Origin: Salticus scenicus
Taxonomy: Eukaryota; Arthropoda; Arachnida; Araneae; Salticidae
NCBI GenBank assembly: GCA_963930645.1
Contig: OZ005650.1
Coordinates: 65,228,718 to 65,292,717, forward strand
Length of the DNA: 64,000 nt
Direction of reading: 5' to 3'
Shown: positions 22,031 through 33,600 of the stretch, piece after piece
Layout: each line of letters starts with the position of its first letter
Position numbering within the stretch: the first letter of the stretch is position 1
Made by a program: the position numbers and the translations under genes
The notes under the pieces: generated by a model
Database searches by the model: none
Seen by the model: only the letters and a program-made list of their open reading frames with translations
Told to the model about the DNA's origin: nothing

Positions 22031-22751
22031 CCTAATGTTTTTATGAACTACTTTCTACAAACAAAAATATTGACAAATTCTGCAGCAATACCATTACAGG
22101 TTCTATCATTAACTTCTGTTGAAATCTCTATGATGGTAGGTATGGCTAGATTGAACTGTTAAATATTGATAATTTTAAACATCATGATAATGATACTCAA
22201 AATTTATTTCATTGATATATGGCTGAATATCACATAAATGTGCATTTTAGTGTTTCAGGTCTTTATTATTAATTTTAAGCAAATAAATTGTAAAATTTTA
22301 TTATTATTCTTTAGAAGTACCTTTTTAAAAAAGCATCCAATCATAAAATGTGAGTTTATAGCAATTTCAGTATTTTTTAGAAAATTTTAAACCTTAAAAT
22401 CGTCATTTTCGTGACTGTCTCCAAGACCAAATGTTTACATACAAAGTATGTTTTTTACTAAGAAAAATAAAATGATAATTATAATAATTGTTAATTCTTG
22501 TAAAAAATCTATTTGTTTTCAAAGGAATTTTTTTTTTCTTTTTAATTACGTTAATTTTCATGCATGAGTAATTAAAATGCTTGTATGCAAGTCTTGATGT
22601 CATTTTCGTGACACGTGAAAATAACTTCATATATCATCAAGGGATGGTGCCACCATTCACTTTTTTTAAAGTTTAAGATCAGAAATCAACATTGACGATA
22701 TGTGGAGAAAATAAATCTAAGAAAATTAAAAACAGGTAAGAGTTAACATTA

Positions 22752-22873
22752 TTACTTTCTTCTATATGTAATATAGAGAAAGTATTGGATTCGTAAAAAT
22801 TTTCGACCTCGGGTTTTTGATGGATTTACACGTTTTGAGAGCTGTAGAATACGATTTGACTATTTTTAGAAAA

Positions 22874-22937
<64 letters not shown>

Positions 22938-23411
22938 ACAAAATTTTGTGGCAACTGTATCTCAGGAACTACTGCACAGAATTTCATACAAATTGGTATG
23001 TAGTTGCACCTTGACATAAATTAGTGCCTATCAACTTTTGGTAAAAATTGTCTTACAGGTTGCGTTGCCATCCCGCTTTTTCTAAATTTTTAACATGGTG
23101 ATATAGGACAAAATTTTGTATAAATGTGCTTAAAGAGAATTATATTTTAGTAATCATTATGAAATTTACAATAATTATTTATAATAGAGATAGTCAACTG
23201 GGAAAATTTTTTTGTACGTGTAGGAGCCACGCCACCCCCCCTGGGGGGGAAGTCCCCCCTCGAAGGGAGTAAATTTTCAAGATGGGTATCTTTCGAAAGG
23301 TCTCATCAATACCTTTAAAACGAATGGTTGAATTATAAATCTGTGATAATTTAAAACAAAGTTATCGATTTTTTTTTACTTTTAACAAAAAAAAAACTTA
23401 GAAAAAAAATC

Positions 23412-23454
<43 letters not shown>

Positions 23455-23610
23455 TGTTACTGGTTGAATATGTATTACTTTTAACAAAAAAAAAAAAAAA
23501 AAGAAAAGAAAATCGTAATTTTTTTTTTTTTTTTTTTTAATATTGTTACTGATTGAATATGTATATAGGAAAATATAGAAGAAAGTCTTGTGGTGGCCAC
23601 AACATACTAG
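22752..23610 (+). mobile_element. Helentron-type non-autonomous element (HINE), left-arm copy
   Basis: It begins TTACTTTCTTCTATATGTAA, whose inner part forms a hairpin with ATATAGAGAAAGT. The near-terminal TATAGAAGAAAGT is an inverted match to the 5' end, an asymmetric terminal repeat. After it comes a hairpin TTGTGG-TGG-CCACAA and the end CATACTAG. A central microsatellite (CTGT)n(GT)n lies at about 22874-22938. It sits in a T tract with no duplication beyond TT, as Helentrons insert. These features match the HINE/DINE-1 plan. Confidence 0.78.
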
Positions 23611-24086
23611 TTTTTATTGTTTACATGCTGTGCGCATTTTTATTGCTTGTCATTTTCGAGATGCATAAAAAATAAAAAAATATTATTATAAAATTTAGAA
23701 CAAAGTTTTATTTTAATATAGAATGACGACCAGAAGAAGGAAATGTGACAATATCGGCTTAGTGAAAGCATATTTTTCTGTACAGAACGAATTATTGACG
23801 ATCTGTCATTTTCGTGACGGTCATTTTTGTGACGTCACGAAAATGACATTTGTTGCAGATTTACTATTTTTTAAGCCCTGGATTTAAATAATTTTTTATT
23901 TTGAGTTAAAAGATTTGTTGGTGTAGGATAAGCTTTATATTTAAATATTTAAAGTATAAATAATAAAGTATAAATAATAAATATTTAAAGTATAAAAAAT
24001 AAAGTTTAAATATTTACCGGAAAGTACTTTAAATATTTAAATATAAAGCTTATCCTACACCAACAAATCTTTTAACTCAAAATAAA

Positions 24087-24155
24087 CTAGTATGTTGTGG
24101 CCACCACAAGACTTTCTTCTATATTTTCCTATATACATATTCAATCAGTAACAAT

Positions 24156-24189
<34 letters not shown>

Positions 24190-24274
24190 ACGATTTTTTT
24201 CTTTCTTTTTTCTTTCTTTTTTTTTTTTTTTTTTTTTTTTTTTGTTAAAAGTAATACATACTCAACCAGTAACA

Positions 24275-24321
<47 letters not shown>

Positions 24322-24793
24322 GATTTTTTTTCTAAGTTTTTTTTTGTTAAAAGTAAAAAAAATCGATAACTTTGTTTTAAATTATCACAGATTTATAGTT
24401 CAACCATTCGTTTTAAAGGTATTGATGAGACCTTTCGAAAGATACCCATCTTGAAAATTTACTCCCCTCGAGGGGGGACTTCCCCCCCAGGGGGGGTGGC
24501 GTAGCTCCTACACGTACAAAAAAATTTTCCCAGTTGACTATCTCTATTATAAATAATTATTGTAAATTTCATAATGATTACTAAAAAATAATTCTCTTTA
24601 AGCACATTTATACAAAATTTTGTCCTATATCACCATGTTAAAAATTTAGAAAAAGCGGGATGGCAACGCAACCTGTAAGACAATTTTTACCAAAAGTTGA
24701 TAGGCACTAATTTATGTCAAGGTGCAACTACATACCAATTTGTATGAAATTCTGTGCAGTAGTTCCTGAGATACAGTTGCCACAAAATTTTGT

Positions 24794-24857
<64 letters not shown>

Positions 24858-24979
24858 TTTTCTAAAAATAGTCAAATCGTATTCTACAGCTCTCAAAACG
24901 TGTAAATCCATCAAAAACCCGAGGTCGAAAATTTTTACGAATCCAATACTTTCTCTATATTACATATAGAAGAAAGTAA
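24087..24979 (-). mobile_element. Helentron-type non-autonomous element (HINE), right-arm copy
   Basis: Near-identical inverse of 22752-23610, including both terminal hairpins, CTAG end, microsatellite and poly-A/T tracts. Most length differences are in homopolymers. It lies between arm segments that are contiguous in the left arm, so it is a separate insertion into the right arm rather than part of the original palindrome. Confidence 0.78.
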
Positions 24980-25366
24980 AAATTATTTAAATCCAGGGCT
25001 TACAAAATAGTAAATCTGCAACAAATGTCATTTTTGTGACGTCACAAAAATGACCGTCACGAAAATGACAGATCGTCAATAATTCGTTCTGTACAGAAAA
25101 ACATGCTTTCACTAAGCCGATATTGTCACATTTCCTTCTTCTGGTCGTCATTCTATATTAAAATAAAACTTTGTTCTAAATTTTATAATAATATTTTTTT
25201 ATTTTTTATGCATCTCGAAAATGACAAGCAATAAAAATACGCACAGCATGTAAACAATAAAAATAATGTTATGACTTATGACTTGACAGGGAGGGCAGCT
25301 CTCAGTAGGACCTAAGAACTAGGCACATCGACCAGAGGTCTATTGTACCCCGACCCAAATGCATCC

Positions 25367-28300
25367 TTAAGAGAAAAGTCTCGTAGCTGAAGCAAAGTTC
25401 AGCAAACACCTGACAGGAATATCCTGCAGCTCCCAAGGCTCAATGAGATGCCGACCAAGATGCTCAAACCTGTGTGCAGAAAAGGCCTCACAGTCGCATA
25501 AAATGTGCCGAGCAGTCTCCTCTTCCAGACAACAACCCCGACAAATGGGATCAGAACTGATTCCCATAATGTTCAGATGTCTCTTAAGGGTACAGTGACC
25601 AGTAAGAAGGCCGATAACCTTCCTCAAACCATTCCTGTTAAGCTTTAAAAGCTCTTTATGACGAAGACCAGGATAGTCACGATTAAGCTCTTTTGCTTGC
25701 CTTTGACCATCAGAATTACGCCATTGCCTATAGTGCTCCTTACCAAGGAGCTTGAAGATAGAAGCCCTGAAAGCAGTGGGAGAAATTCCCAGAACAGGCT
25801 CAGGGCCACAAAAGAGTGTGCTGGAACCAGACCTAGCCAACTCATCAGCCAGCTCATTACCAGGTATGCCCATATGACCAGGTACCCAGTGAAGACTAAC
25901 CTTATTGTAGGAAGAAAGCTCACAAAGAACCTTGTAGCACTCCCAAACCAGAAGAGAAGTGAACTTACACCTCACCAATGAAAGGAGAGCCGCTTGACTG
26001 TCAGAACAGATATGAATGGTTAAGTTATGATAACCCCTATCTAAGCACACCTTACAGCATAAGATGATAGCAAAGATTTCCGCTTGGAAAACTGTGGCAA
26101 ACTTTCCAAGAGGGAAAGAAAGCCGAGTTTCATCCCCAGGACAGTAGATACCTGCCCCAGAATGAGAACCAAGCTTAGAACCATCAGTATACCAAACCAA
26201 ACAGTTGCCATTAAGCCAACTAGGAGACATACGCCAATCCTCTCTGGAAGGGAAAAAGATCTTAAAAGGCTTATGAAAGGCATATTTCATAACCATGTAG
26301 TCACTAGGCATAACGAAAGAAGGAAGATCAGCAACAAATGAAATGAGGGAACCCCAAGACAGATGTCTAGAATAATCCTTCCACAAGCCCAGACACATAA
26401 AACGCTTCATACAGGTTAAAGCCTCAGCTTCAATATGCAAATGAAGCGGAAGAAGCCCAAGCAAACACTCAAGGGCAGCAGTTGGAGTAGTCTTAATACA
26501 GCCTGAAAGAGCAACACAGACCATCCTTTGCAACCTATTAAAGCTAATTCTAACAGTAGTCAGCCTAGTCCGAGACCACCAGACAATACAGCCATAAGTG
26601 ATGATAGGACATATAATCATGGAGTAGATCCAATGGACAGCCCTGGGACATAAACCCCAGGTTCTTCCAATGGAACTCTTACATGCCCAAAAGACCTTTA
26701 AGGCCTTACGTAAGCAATACTCAGTATGCTTACTCCAGTTCAACTTAGTGTCGAAGAATACACCCAAGAACTTGACCTCATTAGAAGGCATTAGCCTATT
26801 ACCCAGGAAGTAGACATCACCAAGATTTAGATATCTTCTCCTAGAAAATGGAACAAGGCTTACCTTAGATGGATTAACAGATAAGCCCGAATCAGAGCAC
26901 CAATGTGCAACATGCTGAAGAGCACCATTCATTACATCAGAGACAGAGTTACCAAACTTGCCCCTGACAACAATAGCCACATCATCAGCAAAACCAACAC
27001 ATGGAATACCAAGGTTGGCTAAATGGACTAACAAAGAGTCGACAACAATGCACCACAGAATAGGAGAGAGCACTCCCCCTTGTGGACAGCCTGAGCTAGC
27101 ATGAACCTTCATGCAAGTACCCATAAAAGAGGCACAAACAACCTAGAGGATAGCAAATTAGCAATCCATCTGGTAAAAATAGGATTAGCACCCCTCGAGT
27201 CTAGAGCACGAATGATAATGTCAAAAGGGACCTTATCAAACGCCCCTTCAATATCAAGAAAAGCAACAAGGGCAATTTCTTTATCATTAATGCACTTTTC
27301 TAAAAGAAAGGAAAGTTCATACAATGCAGTATTAGTAGATTTTCCAGGTTGATAAGCATGCTGTGAGGAAGACAGTGGCCTATCAACAATAACAGAGTCC
27401 CTAAGGTATCTGTCAACCAGCTTCTCCATTCCTTTCAACAAAAAAGAAGAGAGGCTAATAGGCCTAAAGGATTTGGCATCAAAGTAGTTATCCTTCCCAG
27501 GCTTAGGAATGAAAATCACCCTAGTATTCCTCCAAGATTGAGGTATATACCCATAAGCAATGCAAGAACGAAAAATTCTGCAAAGAATGGGGGCAAGAAA
27601 ATTAATGCCCTTGATAAGAAGCACAGGAATGATGCCATCCATCCCTGGCGACTTAAAAGGCTCAAAAGACTTAATAGCCCATATGACATTATCAAGGGTA
27701 ACCACCAGTTTAGCAGCTTCCCAATTGTCCTTACCACAAGTATGTGAAGAGAGAGAGCTATGGCTATCACAATCAGTAGCACCAGAGCCGGGAAAATGAA
27801 CTCTCAGCAGTTCAGCTAGAGTCTCATCACTCGACTCACTGTATCTGCCAATAGGAAGTCGAATAGCATTGAGACTAGAATTATAGTCCCTGGTCAAAAT
27901 TTTTGCCACCTTAGCAGTGGCAGAAATATCATTAATGCCATCACAGAAAGACTGCCAAGAACGTCGCTTAGCAGCCCTAATAGCCTTATTGTAGGTAGTG
28001 AGGGCATCCCGATAGGCCTGCCACTCATCAGATTTCTTAGCTCTGTTAAAGAGCTTCCTACATTTCTTACGCAAAGAACTAAGCTCAGAAGACCACCAAG
28101 GAACGCGCCTTGGGGAGCTAGTGATTGTAAGCTTACAGCTACTATGATAAGAATTGAGAATGATCTGTTGCAACTGGTCAACAGTCAACTCGATATCATC
28201 AGTAGAGTTGAACTTACCAGAAAAGGTGGAAAGTCCTCTTCTGAGAAACTTTTCAAAAGAACCCCAGTCAGTAGACCTAGGATTCCTCCTTTCTACCTTT

Positions 28301-28986
28301 ACATCGTAGAGACCTTTAACTGAAAAAGTAATCAGTTGGTGATCAGAAGCAGTAACTGCATCAGAAACTTTCCAATCAGAAATGTACTCTAAGCATAAAG
28401 AGTTACACAGAGTCAGATCAATAACCTCTCTTCTATTAACAGTAACAAAAGTAGGTTCATTGCCTCTGTTAAGAATACACAAGCTGTAAAATAAAATGTG
28501 ATCCATCAGCACATCCCCACGCTTGTTGCAATCACTGCTACCCCACAAAGTGTGGTGAGCATTTGCATCACAGCCAAAGATGAGCCTAAAACCTGAACAA
28601 CAATAACTGAAAACAGCCTTAGCCAAATCAGTCAAAGGGTCAGTCTCCTCATATGGTAAATAGGCAGAAACAAAGACAAAATTAGCATTAGTAACCCTGT
28701 CCTTCTGATTAACCTTAACCACAACCAGGTCCTTATTCAGGAAGTTGACAAGGTTAAGGGCATTAAGTTCAGACCTAGCAATAATGCAAGCCCTGGGCGT
28801 ATCACAGAAGGTGTCATAGAAAATATTGAAACCCTTAGTGCTAAGACCAATGACTTTACCATCATGGGTCCAAGGCTCCTGAATAAGAGCAATATCGAAT
28901 TCACCATCAGCCAACCTCTTAGAGAGAAGGGCAGAAGCAGCCTTGCTGTGATGGAGATTCAACTGCCCAACTCTAATCTGACACAT
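25367..28986 (-). pseudogene. LINE ORF2: endonuclease, reverse transcriptase, RNase H (one frameshift)
   Basis: The first frame (28986-27109, 625 codons) starts about 36 bp after the ORF1 stop. It holds an APE-type endonuclease with LIQEPW, GCDANAHHTLWGS and the terminal SDHQ motif, then the start of the polymerase with QHAYQPGKSTNTAL and AFLDIEGAFDKV. Near 27115-27135 one base is gained or lost. The second frame (27124-25367) continues GCPQGGVLSPILW, then FADDVAIVV (catalytic palm), then RNase H (WYTDGSKLG, SDSQAAL, HWVPGHMGIPGNELAD). It ends with a C-x2-C-H-C knuckle (CRGCCLEEETARHILCDC). All catalytic motifs are kept, so only the frameshift stops it being intact. Confidence 0.92.
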
Positions 28987-29855
28987 AATAGGAGAAAGAA
29001 AAGAGTGAAAAGCCAGGCAGTGTTACCCATCATGGCCCATCTCAGGAGAGTCCTCCTGCAAAAGCTCCAAAGCTTTATCAATCTCACATACAGACAAAGG
29101 TGAGTCAGGTCGCATTAAGCCCTCCGACTCAGAGTCCAGTGCAAGGTCAGACAGACCCAGAGCAGTGCCCAAGGAGCTAACCTGAGAGGAAGCAGAAGCC
29201 GATGGGGAAGGCACCACTTCAACATCAGGAGACACCTCAGAAGCAGGGAGATCCATGTGAGCATGGAGCCCAGTAGAGTCCGAGGCTAACAAAGCATCAG
29301 AAGGGACCACAGGAACAGTAGACACTGCCTCCTTAGGTTCTCTTTTGTTTGGATCATGAAGAATCTTAAAGACTCCACGATCTAGACCAGTAAGTGCACA
29401 GTAATCAGCCCTGCGTATTACCTCGACATCCTCGGAATCAACCCCAAGAATCCATCTAGCAGAGCTCGGTCCCGCAGAGAACTGCAAAACCCGCCACTCC
29501 GTAGATTTCAGCTCAGGATTGAAACGCTGAAGACGCCTCAGAAACGAACTAGGGTCCGAGAACTTATCTCTGGTCTTGAAGGCAACCTTAACAGGCTTGG
29601 GCAACTCATCTGCATTCAGAACCCTGAGCACCAAATCACCCAAAACCTTCTTGTCAAAGTTGCAGTTGATCCATTCCAGAGTAGCCACATTACCACACTG
29701 CAGAATCAAAGCTCCCTTGACCAAGTTATTGCCGAGAATTTCAGGCAGACTGTCTCCAAAAGGAATAGAGTCAATCAGCACCAAAATCTCACGCTGAATA
29801 CTGTCAGAATCATCCAGGGACAACTTGTCAGAAGGAAAATCCCTCTTAACAATGG

Positions 29856-30231
29856 TGTTGGAAAACTAGAGCAGTTGTAATAGTTCCTTCCCCAAGGCCA
29901 GCAATAACTGCAGAACTCAGCAGTACAACTCAACTCCTCTCCAGTTGAAGCGAGTGCTACCGGAATGCTTCTGTTTACCGCTACGAAAGAATGTTCTGTT
30001 TTTGATCAATATGTCGCTATGGTGCGAATATTATTCGAATTTATTTTAATTTACAGGCCCTCTGTATATAATTGATGTATAATAGTTTGTAAATAGTTAT
30101 GTTTGTGTTCAACAATATCTGTTTATGGAAATGTGTGCAGTTTGATTAAAAGAAAATATTGAAATTATTCCATGTTCTATTTCAAGACTCCAGCCTGCTT
30201 TATTCTTTAAAAATTGGTTGTGAAACCAATA
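29856..30231 (+). repeat. BEL/Pao 5' LTR
   Basis: 376 bp, from TGTTGGAAAACTAGAGCAG to GAAACCAATA. It differs from the 3' LTR at about 30055 (A versus G) and about 30170 (C versus T). The element promoter should lie here. I do not assign a TATA box. Confidence 0.95.
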
Positions 30232-30233
30232 TC

Positions 30234-30250
30234 TGGCGCCCCCGGGTGGG
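30234..30250 (+). other. Primer-binding site of BEL/Pao element
   Basis: TGGCGCCCCCGGGTGGG starts two bases after the LTR. It begins TGG, the complement of the tRNA CCA end. I cannot name the primer tRNA. Confidence 0.7.
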
Positions 30251-30644
30251 CCTGGTGTCTTTTAAAGTAGAATGATTAATAATTAAGAGGTAAGAAGATT
30301 AGATTTTTTCCATTTTGAAGTTTTTCATTGATGATCTAAAAAAAAGAAATATTAAAACGAAACTTACGAAGAATATTTCATAAATGAATGCATTTTATTA
30401 ATGAATATATTATATCATTTAGATAGTATTAGATAGTAATACAAAGTGTATTATTTATTGATATAATAAAAATAGAAATATTTTGAAGTTTATGATTGTC
30501 AATTGAAAGTTTGTAAAACGAAAATATTTTGGTTTTGAAGTTTATCTTGTGGTGATTTCAAATTTATGAAAACGAAATTTACTAAAAATAATTTAGTAAA
30601 ATAAATATTGAGTGAATATTGTATTATATTATTTGATAGTAAAA

Positions 30645-33600
30645 ATGGAAATAATCAAAAGAAATAAAACTGCACACAGAGCTTCCTTTACGAGGGCCTA
30701 TAACAAGCTAGAAAATATACTAGCAGACGAAAATTCTTCGTTCGAAGAAGTAGAGATCAGTTTAGTTTTATTTAAACAAAAATCTAATACATTAGAACTG
30801 ACACATAATACATATTTAGATAGTTTAAAAGATCAAGAATTTGAAACAGAATTTGATTCTGTAGAAGAATATAGGGAAAAAGCACTGAGAATTCAAGTAA
30901 GAGCTCAACGCTTTTTAGAAAATCACAAAAAATTAAATGTAAAAGAATGTAATATTGTTGATAATGATAATCAATTAGAGATTAACAAATTGGGTAAAAC
31001 ATTATGTCAGCGTCTCCCTGAAGTTGAACTTTACACGTTCGGGGGAGATTTAAAAGATTGGCTCACATTTTGGAACCAATTTAAGAATATTCATGAGAAT
31101 AAAAATTTAAGTAAAGCAGATAAATTTCACTATTTGATTCAGTCAACTAAAATTAAATCAGAAGCAAGAGAAATTGTTCAGTCATATCCCGTAACTGAAG
31201 AAAATTATGATTTGGCTATACAGAGCTTAAAAGAAAGGTATGGTCGAGAAGACCTTTTGATCGATTTTTATGTTAGGGAGTTATTAAAACTCGTTCTTAA
31301 TTCTAATAATAAGAAAAATTGTTCTTTGAGCGGTTTATATAATAAATTATCTACTCAGTTACGAGCGCTAGGCACTTTGGGTGTTACTAGTGATATGTGT
31401 GGCCTAATTTTATATCCCTTAGTTGAAAGTTCATTACCCATAAATATATTACGTTTATTTGAACGACAGAGAAAAATTCTAGAAACTGAAAATAAAATAT
31501 CGAGTCTTGATGCCATACTTCTGTTTTTAAGAAATGAAGTACAGTCCGAAGAAAAGATTAAATTGAGCAGAACCGATCTTTGTAATACGCTTCCTGAGCG
31601 CGAACATAAAGGTTTAGCAACTTATAAAAATGTAAAAGATAATTATCCATCCGCAATGGAACTAATTACACATGATTCAAAAAGTAATTTATGTTCGTTT
31701 TGTTCAAAAGATCATGAAATGCGATTTTGTAAGAAAGCATTTTATATTCCTTTAAGCGAGAAACTTTCAGTTATTAAAAATAAGGGATTATGTCGAATCT
31801 GTTTAGTTAAGGGCCACGTAGCCAATTCATGCAAATCAAACATTAGGTGTCAGATTTGTAGTAAGAAACATTTAAAATTTATGTGTCCCACGTTGGAATC
31901 TAATAAAAATAATGAAGGTTCTAGGTCACTTTCGAATCACGATGAAATAAAAGAAAAGTGTGTTGACACAATGTTTACACAAAAAGAAACTAAATCAAAA
32001 TCGCATGCCACTAATATTGTATTTTTACAAACTTTAGTTGTAATGCTGCGTGGAAAAAATGCGAAGCGCAAAGCGAGAGTTGTCCTAGATACAGGGTCTC
32101 AAAAGTCATATATATTGAAATCCACTGCAGAAGAATTAAATTTCGATTTTGTAAGAGAAGAAGAATTTTGTCATTCATTATTCGGTGGAGAGAAAACAGA
32201 TATAAATAAACACATATGTTACAAAATTTATTTGAGCAATCTTCATAATGATTATATTTGTAGCTTAGATGCTCTAGATCAAAATGTTATTTGTAATGAT
32301 ATTTCTGCGATAACTCAAGGAAATTGGATACGTGAGTTAAAAAATAAAGGAATCAATTTAACTGACATTGACAATTCTGGGCCTATCGAAGTTCTTTTGG
32401 GAGCAGATGTCGTGGGTAAATTATTTACTGGTAGACGAGAACAACTTAAGTCAGGCTTAGTCGCCATGGAATCGAAATTAGGATGGACTTTGATGGGAAA
32501 AGTCCCTCAGTCCAGTAGTTGTAGAGATATAAATATGTCTGTCATTAGTATGCTTTCACAAGAAGACATATCGGTTTCGAAATTATGGGATTTAGAACTC
32601 CTTGGCATTAGAGATCCTATAGAACAAAGTAATAGGGAAGATATTGAAAAGGCTGTTATAATACATTTTAAAGAAACAGTCAAACAAAAGCAAGATGGAA
32701 GATATGAGGTCCATTTACCGTGGAAAAAGGATCATGCTTGCTTACCGAGCAATTACGAAGTTGCAGTACAAAGATTAGAATCTACTGTTAAAAAATTAGA
32801 AAAAACTGGATATCGTAAAAAATACCATGAAGTTTTTAAAGAGTGGATTGATGATAGAATTATTGAAGAAGTTCCCGTTGAAGAATTGGCACTTGCTAAT
32901 TCTTATTACCTTCCCCATCGTCCAGTAATTAAGGAAACATCATCAATGACCTCTATGAAAATTAGGCCCGTTTTTGACGCCTCAGCTAAGAAGCCTGGTT
33001 ATCCATCCCTAAATGATTGCTTAGAGACTGGTATTAACTTTATTGAAACCATTCCTTCGATTTTAACAAGATTTCGCTTATACAAAATTGGGGTTATTTC
33101 TGACATTAAAAGAGCGTTTTTACAGATAGCTCTGCACGAAAAAGATCGAGATTTCTTAAGATTCCTCTGGTATGATGACAAAGATGACATAAAGGTTTTC
33201 CGTCATACACGTTGTGTTTTTGGGGTAACCAGCAGCCCTTTTTTACTCATGGCAGTTATTCATCACCATTTGTCAGCTGAATCGTTGAAAATAAAGTATT
33301 CTGAAAAATTGCTGGAAAGATTGCGTGACAGTTTTTACGTGGATAATTGTGTGGCCAGTGTACATAACATTTCAGAGTTAGATAACTTTGTGAAGTATGC
33401 CACAGATATTATGAAAGAAGGGAAATTTGATCTTAGGGGCTGGGAAAGTACAGCTTGTCCTGAAATCCCTTCTCAAGATTCTAAAACACAAGTGTTAGGC
33501 TTAATATGGGACAAATACTCTGATACCTTAGAAATAGATTATGAAGTATTAAAATTTGATAAGACAGAAAAACTAACGAAACGAAAAATTTTGTCATTTA

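Noticed and set aside
24097..24454. ORFs rich in Lys/Phe
   Set aside because: They come from long poly-A/T runs in the Helentron-like copy and are not genes.
22817..24914. Four ORFs of 63-65 codons with SVCLSVC and THTHTDRQTDR repeats
   Set aside because: They are translations of the (CTGT)n(GT)n microsatellite in the two inverted copies.
25645..29797. Several ORFs of 70-107 codons overlapping the LINE
   Set aside because: They are antisense or other-frame shadows of LINE ORF1 and ORF2, with no motifs of their own.
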